Source of the DNA: Rachicladosporium sp. CCFEE 5018
Lineage: Eukaryota > Ascomycota > Dothideomycetes > Cladosporiales > Cladosporiaceae
Reading direction: 5' to 3'
DNA length: 64,000 bases
NCBI GenBank assembly: GCA_002077045.2
Contig: KZ111144.1
Coordinates: forward strand, 1,557,244-1,621,243
How positions within the stretch are numbered: the stretch's first letter is position 1; every line of letters begins with the position of its first letter. Positions 10,201 to 20,219 of the stretch are shown piece after piece. The translations under genes were made by a program, and so were the position numbers. The notes under the pieces are model-generated. The model made no database searches and was not told where the DNA came from. It saw only the letters and a list, made by a program, of their open reading frames with translations.

Positions 10201-12574
10201 GGATTCTGTGCTGCACAGTGTGATGCCACTGTTCACCTTCATGAGCTCGAACACGCTACGTCAAGCAGATCAATACTCATCGCATGTTATTAGCATGACG
10301 GTCGAAAGCATTGTTCCGCCGCTCGCGGCATCGCTACGGAAGAAAGGGCAAAACTTGGTCGCAGGCGCAGCGGAACTGTTGTTGAGCTTTACCGCAGCCT
10401 TCGAGCACATGCCTCAGCACCGCCGGCTTAGCACATTCAAGATGCTGATCGACACTTTGGGGTCTAAGGAAGTACTTTCAGCTATCGTAGCTATGCTGAC
10501 CGAACGTTACTCGGGCGACAGTACATTGAGTGCCTTCGTCCGCCAGCTATGCAATAGCTTCTCGGTCCGCACACAATTGTTAGCCATCGATCAGTACATG
10601 GAGCTGGTACTCGACGCCTCGAAGCCGAAGCCCGCGCTTGCCAGCATCGTGCTGGGTTATAACGAGAAGAACGCAGAGGAGAAAGTCGAGAGTATTGAGA
10701 CACTACTCAATGGTTTGCAGCCAATGCTGAGCAACACCACGCTGCAGAAGAAGCTCAGCGTCGAGTTACAAAAGGGTGGCGGGCCAGCGCAAACCCTCAG
10801 AACCACCTACGGCCAGATCTTGGAACGTCTAGTAGCTCTGCCTCGTACTCCGATCACCAACGGTTCTGTCAATCTCAGCACTCCTGCCATCAAGCAGGTT
10901 ACTACTGGTCTTCTTGGCGCCTTACTCGGCCTCATGCCCACCGAAGACTTCATCACATCCTCCGCCGCTCTAATGCAAATCGGATCAGAGCAGACCCGCT
11001 GCCAGGTCTTTGCTTCACTTACAGCGCGAGTTCAGAGCGCACGTCAAGGAGACGCTGCGCTGCGTCGCGTCTTCATCGAAGCATTGCCGAATTGCACTGC
11101 TTTCCTCATAACATCGCAGCCCACTAGCGTCAGGCATGCCGCGCTTGAGTGCCTCGATGGCATTGTTGAGAAGTACGGCAAAGTTGAGCGCGATGCTTGT
11201 GCAGCCGTTGTCGATGCTGTGGTCAGCAAGGCTGCGCTGCAGAGTGAGGATGATTCGCTGAGGACGAGAAGCTTACTGACGCTGGCTACTATAGTGGAGA
11301 GCATCGGCGAAGCGATGATCGGAGCTGTACCGCAGATTCTGGAGCTGGCGCTGACGTATCTGAAGAAACATCGTTCCGCGCACCAGAGCAAAATGCTGGG
11401 AGTATCGGACGGACTTTACGTTTCTACGAGGGACGCAGTGTTCAGCTTCATCAATGCGCTGCTCGCTCACATGCCGTTCGTACTGACGGGCGCCACTATG
11501 TCTGCCGCATTCCTGAGTAGTGCTGAGGACGTGGCACTCTGCGCTATCGGCGATCTGCCATGGACGTTAACACAGTTTGCGACGCTGTCAGCTCGAAAGC
11601 TTGATCTACCAGTCTTACTGCGCTCTGCATCGAGCGTAATGGACACTGTAGCCAGCTCGACGGTCGATCACGCCTCAGCCTACCTTGCAGGCATCTTCCA
11701 GCAAGCTATTGCCTTCCATACGAAGGCCAACATCAGTAAGAACGCCCAGGCCATCTTTGCTGTGCTGCTTCAAGTATTCGACACACTACGACTAGCAGAC
11801 GCCGCAGGCTCTGAAGCCGCCTGGGATCCCACTGCATCCGACTTCGCAGCCTCAATATCTATGGACATTACACTCAAGCTAAACGACACGACGTTCCGGC
11901 CGTTCTTCAGTCAGCTCATGGCTTGGGTTACTGACGAGCTGCCTCAAGCTGACGTTACGGGCCGTCAACACCGAGGTATTGCAGCTATGAGTTTCGCAGC
12001 CAGGTTGTTCGAGCAGCTAGGCAGTATTGTTACGAGCTACGGCGACTACATTGTCGAGTATGCTGTCAGCGTTATGCAATCTGCTGGCCAAACGAGCGCA
12101 GAAGGTGAAGAGGGAGCGCAGGCACTACTGGCTATCACGCTCAAAGCCCTTGAAGCCAATTTCCGCCACGACCAAGACGATTTCTACTCCGCACCCCACC
12201 GCTTCGATGCCATTCGTACGCCTCTTATCGCTCTTCTCACCTCCTCAGCAGAGACACCGGCAAATCTCATCTCGACCATCGTGTCCCTCGCCTTCGCAGT
12301 CGCTTCCAGCAACGCCCATCTCAAGACTCTCAACTCCGCTCTCCTCTTACTCTTCCGTCACACCGACGCCGAGGTGCGGCTCAGAGCTGTGCAGATCGAG
12401 CGCGCGGTCACAGAGAAGCTGACGTTCGACTGGCTGAACCTGCTTCCTGAGATGCTGCCGGCTATTAGTGAGGTTCTGGAGGATGACGATGAACGCGTTG
12501 AGAGGGAAGTGGGACGATGGGTGGAGGAAATTGAGGGGGTCACTGGGGAGGGGTTGGAGGGGATGTTGGCTTAA
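7226..12574 (+). CDS. UTP10: Utp10, HEAT-repeat subunit of the U3 snoRNP / SSU processome, copy A
   Basis: Intron-free gene for a 1782-residue protein, close to the ~1770 residues of yeast Utp10. The start MATTLQRQLAAISAKSTNQ is the usual family N-terminus, and the body is almost entirely alpha-helical HEAT-like repeats. The last ~100 residues hold the characteristic C-terminal helices ending in an acidic LEDDDERVE motif followed by VGRWVEEIE (BP28CT region just before). A basic patch PSKKRRTSK near residue 855 is a plausible nuclear localisation signal. Role in the family: t-UTP/UTPA subcomplex in the nucleolus, needed for Pol I transcription and early 18S rRNA processing. Reads divergently from the NRDE-2-like gene. 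The second copy has the same length and both look functional. Confidence 0.96.
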   Translation: MATTLQRQLAAISAKSTNQLNLKAQKQRHAKSLIFEPHEAAKQGFDTLYQICADGFDDLCQLDARFRPFAKTLFAPSSVEEEREHLTQADNDQLNIVVEQFLALVCARLLLRPAQKSVEWLVRRWRAHEYNASALLFAFLPYHTYDLFPTVLSIVTDQLSPEWSFLRPYKAALQCPPRHAIVAAAISTPAFTTGFSKFILDAAKRGHYSSAVIGFWASLMAQATNGMLDSSQSGRSAVRKQRIEDVLTRILPILQGALSVAGVDELYLASCTIISLIATKAHLDDKVLDAMMETLATTWTRATFEDGVPCLALLAEDKVEMSTPKAVVSALASNDRSADVLRKISEQHRVSRLTLLVALGYLRSPGKKASPAIVAAMCSYESLTPGDRTALLQELLAHEAGGSPPGSLRDVRRGLLLQLGADRDWLEDIKSAASKVGVDAIALGFEADSSEQVLSILPAPQAVQPPLPVKQLGFEEIISTLPATAVSILSFLAPEHAADALPLVNALEAAIGDKPHLQRFYALPSLHKTHSTTRPEYLSFLATAWSTSKTSAARVEALQEATRTLAAGDVETNFDYQNLLPAALTALSDVAKPVRRAASALMQQLFQQYGGKLGKTPQTLTALWWKTALPASDASMFALKQHDMWKFLSVAVVPLLEECVLDPAFISRSLTEQLNGSTLKISLRTDLCTFLTAHAFATGNVSIQTFLRQILARTGKAAGHARTKVAVVHLKAIANSKASPSDVALYNNLLPILSHRTTEETDVLQQLLVSGAQTLAVPAITHLKTLFNAIKPQAQFLLANVLLDLSVDGNPVLSSRETSKLALETLRDVRLEGEILAHMLDKLPTAASLTESERPSKKRRTSKALSETVTPVDPVILADALRRVTTVLELIESTTAVKNAKLYPQLLQGLFHQLSEMHRWRAVADSDLVYIQTLLLGNLLAVITPFDAKSAAEINRSTIRADLIVEALRVTNSPQVHNTALLLISKLATIVPDSVLHSVMPLFTFMSSNTLRQADQYSSHVISMTVESIVPPLAASLRKKGQNLVAGAAELLLSFTAAFEHMPQHRRLSTFKMLIDTLGSKEVLSAIVAMLTERYSGDSTLSAFVRQLCNSFSVRTQLLAIDQYMELVLDASKPKPALASIVLGYNEKNAEEKVESIETLLNGLQPMLSNTTLQKKLSVELQKGGGPAQTLRTTYGQILERLVALPRTPITNGSVNLSTPAIKQVTTGLLGALLGLMPTEDFITSSAALMQIGSEQTRCQVFASLTARVQSARQGDAALRRVFIEALPNCTAFLITSQPTSVRHAALECLDGIVEKYGKVERDACAAVVDAVVSKAALQSEDDSLRTRSLLTLATIVESIGEAMIGAVPQILELALTYLKKHRSAHQSKMLGVSDGLYVSTRDAVFSFINALLAHMPFVLTGATMSAAFLSSAEDVALCAIGDLPWTLTQFATLSARKLDLPVLLRSASSVMDTVASSTVDHASAYLAGIFQQAIAFHTKANISKNAQAIFAVLLQVFDTLRLADAAGSEAAWDPTASDFAASISMDITLKLNDTTFRPFFSQLMAWVTDELPQADVTGRQHRGIAAMSFAARLFEQLGSIVTSYGDYIVEYAVSVMQSAGQTSAEGEEGAQALLAITLKALEANFRHDQDDFYSAPHRFDAIRTPLIALLTSSAETPANLISTIVSLAFAVASSNAHLKTLNSALLLLFRHTDAEVRLRAVQIERAVTEKLTFDWLNLLPEMLPAISEVLEDDDERVEREVGRWVEEIEGVTGEGLEGMLA

Positions 12575-13036
12575 GTCTTGTGACATCACGGCACACCTCC
12601 GGGTAAAGATTGCACATACTATAGCACTGTACAAAGTAGTTATGTCAGAAGACGCTGCTGCTATCGCGAGTCGTGCAGCTGAGCCAAGACATGGAGGTGT
12701 GTGTCGAGTTTGAGGCATTTACCTGCACGCATGAGGCATTTTGCATTCCTCTTACCACATCACAAGTAGCCCTGACTACGTGAACTTGACATCTCCGACT
12801 GGGACACAGGTAAAGCACTCCATCGACTGGCATCCTGTAATGTAAGCGACTGCAATGTCGGTATCGCCAGGATTTTGCAATCAGTGTTCTGAAAAGGGCG
12901 ATTTGGATATATGAAGCGTAAGTATATAGTAATGCGCGGCTCTCCTGGAGCAGCCCTCGACGCATAGTCGTCAGCGCAAGTTTCCATCTACATCCTCCAT
13001 CTTGCGCATTGCAGTCGATCGCCGCCGCCGTCACCA
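12575..13036. other. Intergenic between UTP10 and the RING-H2 gene
   Basis: 462 bp holding the UTP10 3' end and the promoter of the RING gene. The first ~100 bp after the UTP10 stop are unrelated between the two copies, whereas from about 12700 onward they match closely, so the conserved part is probably the RING promoter and 5' UTR. No other gene seen. Confidence 0.5.
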
Positions 13037-13662
13037 ATGGCCTCACCCGCCCCTCCGCATCAGCCCTCGGGCCCACCTACAGTCATGATCTCTCTTTTCG
13101 TCATCTTCGGCCTCCTCGCCATAGTCCTGTTGGCATACTACCTCGATCGTCGGCACTCACGGCGCGCAGCAGAAGTTCGAGCGCAGGAGCCGAAGTCTGT
13201 CCAGGCAAGGCAACAGACGGAAGAGATATTAGAGCGGATGCCGACGTTTCGGTGGACTGTCGAGAGCGCGAAAGGTAGCGAGGCCGGTTGCATGAGAAGC
13301 GAGGGGATAGCTGACGCAAAGTGCAGGAATCGCTGTAGATCAAGATGCTCCATCGAAGCCGACGCCAGCTCTGATTGCCAGCATGGGCCAGGTTTTCCCG
13401 GGAGCTCTCAAGCGAGTGCATGTCACGGATCCAGGGCCAGACAGGTACAAGCCGACGATGATCTGGTGCCCAATTTGCACGGAGGCGATCGTGCTGAACT
13501 CACTTGTCAGGAGACTGCCGTGCAAGCATGTCTATCATCATGGCTGCATTGAGCGGTGGCTGAGGCGGCAGACCAGCTGTCCACTTTGGTAAGCCTGTCT
13601 TTGACTGCTGCAAAGTGGATGTAAACGAATGCTGACTTGACAGCATAGTCGAGGAGACGTGA
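13037..13662 (+). CDS. Single-pass membrane RING-H2 E3 ubiquitin ligase, copy A
   Basis: 172-residue protein from three exons: 13037-13274, 13327-13588, 13644-13662, with introns of 52 and 55 bp. Residues 16-36 form one strongly hydrophobic segment followed by DRRHSRR, giving an N-out/C-in single-pass protein. A complete RING-H2 finger lies at residues 127-167: C127, C130, C145, H147, H150, C153, C164, C167. The last cysteine exists only after removal of intron 2 (TG|C), which supports the splice model. The stop follows five codons later. RING-H2 proteins of this layout are E2-binding ubiquitin ligases of endomembranes; the target is unknown. Copy B (54510-55135) has the same exon lengths and all zinc ligands. 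Confidence 0.88.
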
Positions 13663-14305
13663 GAGCAGAGAGATGCGGAGAGAGTTCTGTATGATAGCCT
13701 CACTGCCAACCTGTCGGTGTAAAACCATAGCTTCACCCCCCGGTCTGTATGATCTTGAATGGTCCTTGGGCGCCCCGTTGGATTCGGGAGACATCTTGAT
13801 GAAGGGACTCGTGTCGTGCGCTTATACATGGTCTAATCGCCGAATTGACAGGGGGCGTGGTCACTTAGCCAGACGATGCGAGCTTGGGGCAGAAGAGATC
13901 GGCAGTGCGTGAAGTACGCAATGCGTCACATTGTATGCCCCGCACAAATATCCTTGATCATCCTGATGTGCTGCTGAAAGATCTGCTCAGCGCTGAGATT
14001 GCAAAAGGGGAGGAGCTCGATCCAGATGTGGAACCTAAACTTCATCAAGTTGAGATGAACTGTTGATGGGGCCTTAGAGCATGGGCGGGATCAGATGACC
14101 ACGTCGCTATGGGTGTAGCCTTATGCTCCCTCGAGGAGTGTCCGACCCACGTTTGCAGAGCCCCAGGCCTGAGAGGGAGATCAGCCGGTTGTGCCAGCGC
14201 CCTGAGCGGGGGTCGTTTAACAGTCGGACTCAGGGCTTCCGCCAGCATTTTATGGCAGCTTAGAAGATGGAGCCCGAAGGATACGCGTCTCGGCGGTAGA
14301 TCGAA
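13663..14305. other. Intergenic, unusually well conserved between copies
   Basis: 643 bp between the convergent RING-H2 and GFA genes. The first ~590 bp match copy B (55136-55730) at a few percent difference although nothing in it reads as a convincing gene. Small ORFs (for example 13673-13912 on the plus strand) have no recognisable product. The right boundary is where copy B carries an extra ~706 bp. Confidence 0.45.
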
Positions 14306-14731
14306 TCACTCATCGGGTGGCTCTCCAGGCCACCGTTCGACACCATCCGGTATAGTCACCACAGCACTCTTGGTCCAGATGTGCGCCGCACCCTCATGCG
14401 ACATGCCTCTGACCAGCCCACCCTTGATGCTCACCGTTTCATCAATCCTCCCGTCCTCATGTCGATCCACATGCATGACCCTACATCCACACCTCTCACA
14501 GAAGTAGCAATCGATCACCACGCCATTGCTGCCCGGCCGCGTCCAGACCTTGAGCCGGCTTTGCAGCTCATCAGAGAGAGGCAAGATGCCTTTGCTGGGA
14601 AAAATGGCGCTGGTGCCGAATGCTGAGGCGGATTGGGCGCGGCATTCGGTGCAGTGGCAGTGGTAGACTGTTGTGGGAGTTGCGGTGGGGGTTTGGAAGG
14701 CGATGTGCCCGCATTGGCACTTGACGTCCAT
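14306..14731 (-). CDS. GFA / CENP-V-type zinc-binding protein, copy A
   Basis: Intron-free 141-residue protein with the fold named after glutathione-dependent formaldehyde-activating enzyme. Zinc ligands are visible as CQCG at residues 5-8, HCHCTECR in the YHCHCTECR motif at about 28-35, and FCERCGCR near residue 97. Length and order fit a stand-alone domain. Some bacterial members bind S-hydroxymethylglutathione; most fungal members have no assigned substrate, so the chemistry is undetermined. The start MDVKCQCGHIAF is typical. Copy B (56485-56910) has equal length but is more divergent in the last third (SIKGGLVRGMS against CFKGGVITGLK), so this gene pair is evolving faster than its neighbours. 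Confidence 0.85.
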   Translation of the reverse strand: MDVKCQCGHIAFQTPTATPTTVYHCHCTECRAQSASAFGTSAIFPSKGILPLSDELQSRLKVWTRPGSNGVVIDCYFCERCGCRVMHVDRHEDGRIDETVSIKGGLVRGMSHEGAAHIWTKSAVVTIPDGVERWPGEPPDE

Positions 14732-15118
14732 GGTTGCGCTATGGACGAGGAGGTGGAACAGAGGTCTTAGCGCATACCACAGCGCTCCACGGTATGTTCC
14801 TGAAGCTTGCAGTCTACAGTACAGACCTTTGGAGCGCTAGCAAGTATGTCCTAGGTATGTGGGCATACTTGTACAGCGGTGAGCTTCTTTCACCACATCA
14901 CAGGTCGCACTTCGCTAGTCATGCTACCGCTTTGGCTGTTCTGATGATCTAAGAATGAAGTACTCCACTTCTATATCATACAACTAGCAATACCCTCCCT
15001 CGCCCTCAGGACCCACCAGCAGAACTCACATCCCTCTCCCTGGACTCCCCGGTGTACCAACCACATATTCCTCCCCCTCTCTCTCCTCCATCTCCATCTC
15101 TTCTCCCAACTCCATCTC

Positions 15119-15792
15119 CTACCTCCCATACACATGCATACCTCGTTCGCTGACAAACCCAGCAGGCACCCGACTTCCCATCCTCCAAGCCCTCGCTCGT
15201 CGTGCCAAGTACTCACTCTCCCCAGCATGTCCACCGACCTCCATAAACGCGTCGCCAAGCCCAGCAATCCCGCTACCCTCCTGACCATTCGCAAACGAAA
15301 CCATACTGCCGCCTCTTTCCCTTTGCCCTGCAGCTCCGAGTCCGAAGTCTACAGGCAGCACCCCGTGTGCATTCCCAGCACTCCCACCTGACATGCCTGA
15401 AACGTCCATCGTAGAAGGTGTATTCAGATAGCCATGCCAAACATCCCGCCGGATTTCCTGCCCAAAAGCATGCATCACCTCCTGTCTCTCGCTCTCTTCC
15501 ATACCCGCCACCGCGCCGGGAGGCAGCGTGTGTACCCACCCGCTCCCACGCGTATCGTCAGGCCTACTGGGCAGCGGCGGCGGAGGAGGGTAGAATTCAT
15601 GACCCCGGCGGCATTGAGCGCTTATGGACATGCGGATAGACGGTCTCGCGGATAGTTCAGAGTTCGCCGGCAGGGGAGCAGGCGTCAGGAGAGCGGAGTC
15701 GATGGGAGGTTTAGCGGGCGAGGAGGGCGCTTTGTGCTCGCATGGCGTGTCGCCTGTAGATGCAACGCGAGGGCGAGGGAGGGAGACAGCAT
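15119..15792 (-). CDS. Unrecognised protein, copy A, C-terminus cut by a TAG; 5' exon(s) unresolved
   Basis: I do not recognise the family. The frame encodes a Pro-rich N-terminal part and a conserved stretch (RGSGWVHTLP, EIRRDVWHGYLNTPS, then Gly-rich to ARRARAWRMGSRVPAG). A TAG at 15119-15121 ends it after HVYGR. In copy B this codon is CAG (Gln), and in copy A the frame stays open for 30 more codons, matching copy B, to TGA at 15026-15028; this is a single C-to-T change. The 3' exon probably begins at 15792, with an acceptor (..TGTTGTAG) at 15793 and the same splice phase as in copy B. The upstream exon could not be found, because the sequence there is poorly conserved. The first in-frame ATG inside this exon is at 15631. 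Confidence 0.5.
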
Positions 15793-16742
15793 CTACAACA
15801 TCTTCTCAGACATTAGCATATTTGTCCCTAAGAGCAGTCTAGTCACTTGGCTTTAGCATCTGGATCTATGTGATCGAGTCCTGCGAGGCAGCGGGGAGGA
15901 GTGATCGATATTCGTGGGAGCTGGAATACAACGAGGTGAGGCGAGTGAATGATGCGACAAAGACAAGGAGGGAAAGCGTTGGGATGTAGTGCATTGTTGT
16001 GTCTATGCTGGTGCAGGGTGGTGCAGTGCTGTCTAATGCTGGTCGGACAGTGCGTGGGCTGTCCAATGGGTGCTGTGTGGTATTCATAACGGGTAAGCTC
16101 AATGCTGTGCTTGCTGGGATCAATCTCCGAGCGATTGCAAAGGAGCTCAAACCCGGAACTCTGGCCAGATTGGATCCAGCTAGGTTTCATGGTCCAGTGT
16201 CTCGTGCAAGCCTGAGCCGCTTTTCCGGAAGGGAGCGACTGGTGATGCTCTTTAGCGATGTCGTGGTGTATGAGGCGGCGGCGGGTGGGTGGAGGAGGTG
16301 GTAGAGCGGTCTGCATCGGCTGTCACTGGCGTAGAGCAAGGCATTTCCAGGATAGGCGCATGCGGAATGTGCTCGGGGGAGTTGTCATGCTGGTCGAAGT
16401 CGTGCATCGCGGCGAGTGTGGGGTGTTGGCCGTGGCCCCTCGGGTCGCTATATCCGCGGCCTGCTCTGGAGGCACAACCTTCAGGCTCAAACCCGGCATT
16501 GGGCGTGCTCAGTGACCAACCATCGAATCGCGGCGACTCTCCGGGGGAGCTGCGAGAGCTTCTTAGGTCAGACCGAAGATCCAGACTGAAGCGAAAGGGC
16601 AGGGTGGGGTAAGGTAGGGTAAAGGTCAAGCAGTCTTCTTCTGCGCATGACTTCAAGACATCTGCACGCCACCATGATTGGTAGCTTCTCAGAAGTCAGT
16701 ATAATGCCCAATAATAATAATAGGTTTCTCCATCTTAAAACA
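15793..16742. other. Intergenic / unresolved 5' region of the unrecognised gene
   Basis: 950 bp between the last found exon of the unrecognised gene and the stop of KAP95. The part 15866-16480 is poorly conserved between copies, with frame-breaking indels, while 16490-16720 is well conserved (GGGGTAAGGTAGGGTAAAGG and flanks). It may hold the missing 5' exon and promoter. A short (AAT)n run sits near 16710. Open frames here on the minus strand are not conserved in copy B. Confidence 0.4.
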
Positions 16743-19564
16743 TCATGCAATAGTCATCGGCACATCCGCAACGCACAACACACTCAACTTCAACATACCT
16801 GATTGCCGCTTGATCTGCTCCCTAGCCCACCTTGCCGTACTCTGCGTTCGTGGCGAGAACTCTTTGCTCGCACGCGTCTCTCGCGCCATCAGCGTGAGCC
16901 AATCGGCGCGGAAGAAGTGCGCGAATTCGCCGGAGGGGAAGGATTCGGAGATGTCGCTAATCGACAGGTCAGCAAAGTGTGGTTGAGGGAGAAGAAGAGG
17001 AAGGAGGAGCATACCCAACGACACCCATGCTTGATCGCAGCAGGCCTTCGGTCCTGTTCGGGTCCTGGTAGACCTGCGATAAGAGCTGGAAGATCGCCTC
17101 AACATGCGGCTGCAGCAACTGCACCTTGTTGCCAGCGCGCATAGCGATGATGATGCCGTCCCAAGCATCCATGATTCCTTCGCGCAATGACACGATGTAG
17201 TCCAGCATCTCGAAGCTCGTCTCCTCTTGCGCCGAGATCCCGGCAGCCTGCGTGAGTACCTGCGCAACGACAGATAGGTATGCCTCGAAGTCTCCGCCAA
17301 TCGCCTGCGCCACGTCGCCAAAACACTGCAAGATAGCTGGCTTGAACTGGTTACCAAGCACGGCGCTGCGGAGATTGTTGAGTAGGCTGTTCATTAGCTG
17401 ATCGCAGTACGGCTGCACCTTGTGCTCCAAACTGCGGCTGATATCGGAGACCAGGCCAATAGCCACGGAGCACAACTGCGGCTCGTCCTGGTTGTTGAGA
17501 GCGCCGAGAAGGAACGGCGAGAAGGCTTGCATGTACTTCTCGAAATCGGATTCCATGGCGTTCGCAAGCGCACCGATAGCGCCGAAGACCGTGTCTGGGA
17601 CAGAGGATTTCGAAGGTAGAGACTGCAAGAGAGAGAGCAGGAGCTGCATTATGCGATCGGCTTGAGGGGCGATCTCGCTCTTGAGGCGCTGAATGATAGT
17701 CAACACAACAGAGGCGAGAGACGTTTGTATCTCCTCGAGTGTCAGGCGGTCTTCGACTGAGACGACTTGCTGTTGCATCGGGATCGTCTTCTCCAGGCGA
17801 TCGATCACCACGTCGCTGAGCCCGGCGACGATGTGCACAGAGTCGTTGGCGGAGTTGCTGATGAATGCATTCAGCACCTCGTATGCCGCAGTCCTGAGCT
17901 GATTGTCCTGCGTTGACTCAGTGACAGCGAGTATCTGCTGAGCGCTCGCTTGCCAGTGCTGAGAAAGCGCATTTGACTGACAGCCAGGCTCGCCGGCAAA
18001 GCGGTCTGCGATGTTCATGAGCGCCCAACAGCAGCTACTAGCCATCTTGACATGTGATGAGAGGCCTTCGAATAGCGCGCTGATGAGTCGTGTGAGCGTC
18101 TCGGGGTCGATGGACTCGTATGCAGCTTCGCAAATTCGACCGAGTGTGAAGGCAACAGAGTCCTTGACTTGCACGACGCTGTCCGTCATCATGTCGATGA
18201 GCACTGGAAGCGCTTGGCGCACAATCGGGTCCAGGACCTTCTCATCTGGTCCCTCCATCATGGCGCCGAAGGCTGAGACGGCAGCGTCGCGGTAGTGCCA
18301 ATCTGTACCCTTCAGATGCTTCTCTACGAAGCCAAGCACTGGTGGCACGACCTGGCTGCCGACAGCCTGTGACCAAAGTGTTACAGCCTGGTACGCCGAG
18401 CGCGAAACGTTGTACTCGTCGTCCGCAGCGTCCTCGTCCTGCTTCGCCATGAGCTCCAACAGAACCGGCACAACCTCAACAGTCGCCACGCGAGCAAAGT
18501 TGAAGTACGGCCGTAGCTCAGTAGAACCCTCATTACTTGCCTGCGCGTTATCGTCCTCAATACTGATCTCCTCTTCGCAGACTGTGCACCAAAACTCAAC
18601 AGCCAGCTTCGCCACATCCTCCTCCTCATTCTTCATGCCCTGGATTGTCAGGCCAAATAGCGCCTTCTCCATGTAGAACCGCATCTTTTCGTAGTACAGC
18701 CCCATGATCCGATTCAAGCACCCATAAGCGCCCTGCTGAATGCGGATATCGTCCGCTTGTGTAGCCTCACAGATAACCTGCATGATATAGTTCCGCTCGC
18801 CCTCGTTCTCGAAATTGGTCCTAACAAATTCGAGCGAGTCGCTGAGAGCCATGATCGCAGCATTCCGGATATCGTTGCTCGTCTCTTCTTTCCTCGCGCC
18901 TTGTACGACAGCCGTAAGGATGGCGTTACTGTGCTGCGCCAAGCTGTCCCGCAAGTCCTGATCGTCAGACTCGCAGATATACCCGATAGCCGCCAGACTG
19001 CTCTGCTTCTGCGCCGTGGAACCCTCGCCGACGTTCCGCACAAGCGCATCCATCAGCTCGGGCCATTGCTCGCGTGGGATCTCGATCGCCGCGATGGCGG
19101 CTATGAATTGTGCTGCTGACGTGCCGGCGCGGATGTCTGAGCCCGATAGAGTGTCGAGTGCGTATTGCTTCACTTGGGCTTTGATTTGCGGGTCGATCTG
19201 TTGGAGCCAGCGGGTTTGGACTTCGCGCAGACGGGTGAAGTCGCGGGCTGAGAAGGAGTTTTTGAGAGCCAGGCCGGCGGCCATGCGGACTTGGGATTGG
19301 GCGTCATCTCTGCTGAGCTCGCGGGAGAGTGTGATGAGATAGCCGGCCTGGGTGGAGGTCACGTGTTAGTGGGGTGTGAAGGGGGAGGTGAGGGGAGGGG
19401 GTACGTACGAAATCTTGCTCGGCGGCGGCAGACAGCTGTTGCTCGGCGGCAGCACGCGTGGCCGTGTCTATGGAGTATTGTCAGTACTACTCACTGGCAT
19501 ACCCTCCGTACTGCAGTCACATACCCGGCGACAACGTGCCCGCGAGCACCTGATTGACATCCAT
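16743..19564 (-). CDS. KAP95: Importin subunit beta-1 (Kap95), copy A
   Basis: 881-residue HEAT-repeat karyopherin. Exons: 19525-19564, 19409-19467, 17015-19347, 16743-16956; introns of 57, 61 and 58 bp. The two tiny 5' exons encode MDVNQVLAGTLSP and TATRAAAEQQL..EQDF and join in frame to AGYLITLSRELS, giving the importin-beta N-terminal (Ran-binding) domain. HEAT repeats with the acidic loop (EEEISIEDDN) follow, and the C-terminal exon has WLTLMARET and WAREQIKRQ. Family role: with importin alpha it carries classical NLS cargo through nuclear pores and releases it on RanGTP binding. The last 18 codons follow a strong GTATGT sequence at 16798, so an alternative 3' end is possible. Copy B (58961-61782) has identical exon lengths. 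Confidence 0.95.
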
Positions 19565-20219
19565 GCTGGGCCAAAAAGTTGTGTGCTCCTCGATGCTCAG
19601 CTTCGTCGATGCAGTACCGGAAGAAGTCTACACCATGCGCCTACTTGAGGTTGTATTGCGCAACGAAGAGAGTATCGTGTGCTGTTGTCGCCTCTGTATA
19701 TGAGATACAGCGTTCAGGCAAAGGAAATGTCAACAGTGCCCCACCGCCAGTCGGTCGTGCCTGTGCGTGCGTACGGCGGTTTGATGTCGGTGCAGATGCG
19801 CTTGGACCAGAGGAGCCTCTCGCTGCAGGGTCTGACGTATTCTCAGCCTTGGTTGTGTGTGATCCGGTCGGTGTGCTTGATTTCTTATTGTTTGGTAGGC
19901 TATCGTCCACGATACTCCTGGTCGTCCCAGTACTTGTCTCGCTCTCAAATGCTTACAACCTGTCAAGTCGCAGCGTCGACTGATCAACTTTCCTCCATCG
20001 TCATTGCGAAGTGGCTTGCGGGATCTCCCGTCAACAGATCGCTGTCACGTGCTGTTTCAATTGCGGCTCTTGCTTGAGATTACAGGAGAGGGATGTGAGT
20101 AACGTTCGAAGAGTATGTGTACAAAGTTATCCTCCCACCCTAAAGCGAGTGTGCTACTACAATCAGAAGACATTACTATACCCAGTCCTACCTCCTTGCT
20201 TCCATCGACCGTCTCCATG
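19565..20219. other. Intergenic, KAP95 promoter and SUR2 3' flank
   Basis: 655 bp between two minus-strand genes. Conserved in patches with copy B (for example 19735-19850) and rearranged by small indels elsewhere. Open frames on either strand are short and not conserved between copies. No RNA gene recognised. Confidence 0.45.

Noticed and set aside
13673..13912. 79-codon plus-strand ORF after the RING-H2 gene, same length in both copies
   Set aside because: The whole region is nearly identical between copies, so equal length is uninformative. Composition is not protein-like and it overlaps the expected 3' UTR.
15843..16316. Candidate upstream exon(s) of the unrecognised gene on the minus strand, including a hydrophobic MHYIPTLSLLVFVASF start
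   Set aside because: Copy B shows frame-breaking indels in the same place, and the only nearby donor gives the wrong splice phase for the 3' exon.
16252..16656. Minus-strand frame between the unrecognised gene and KAP95, also reachable from a strong GTATGT donor at 16798 as a KAP95 C-terminal extension
   Set aside because: Copy B breaks this frame after about 60 codons and shares little of it. KAP95 has a good stop at 16743 in a position also kept in copy B, so the extension is unlikely.
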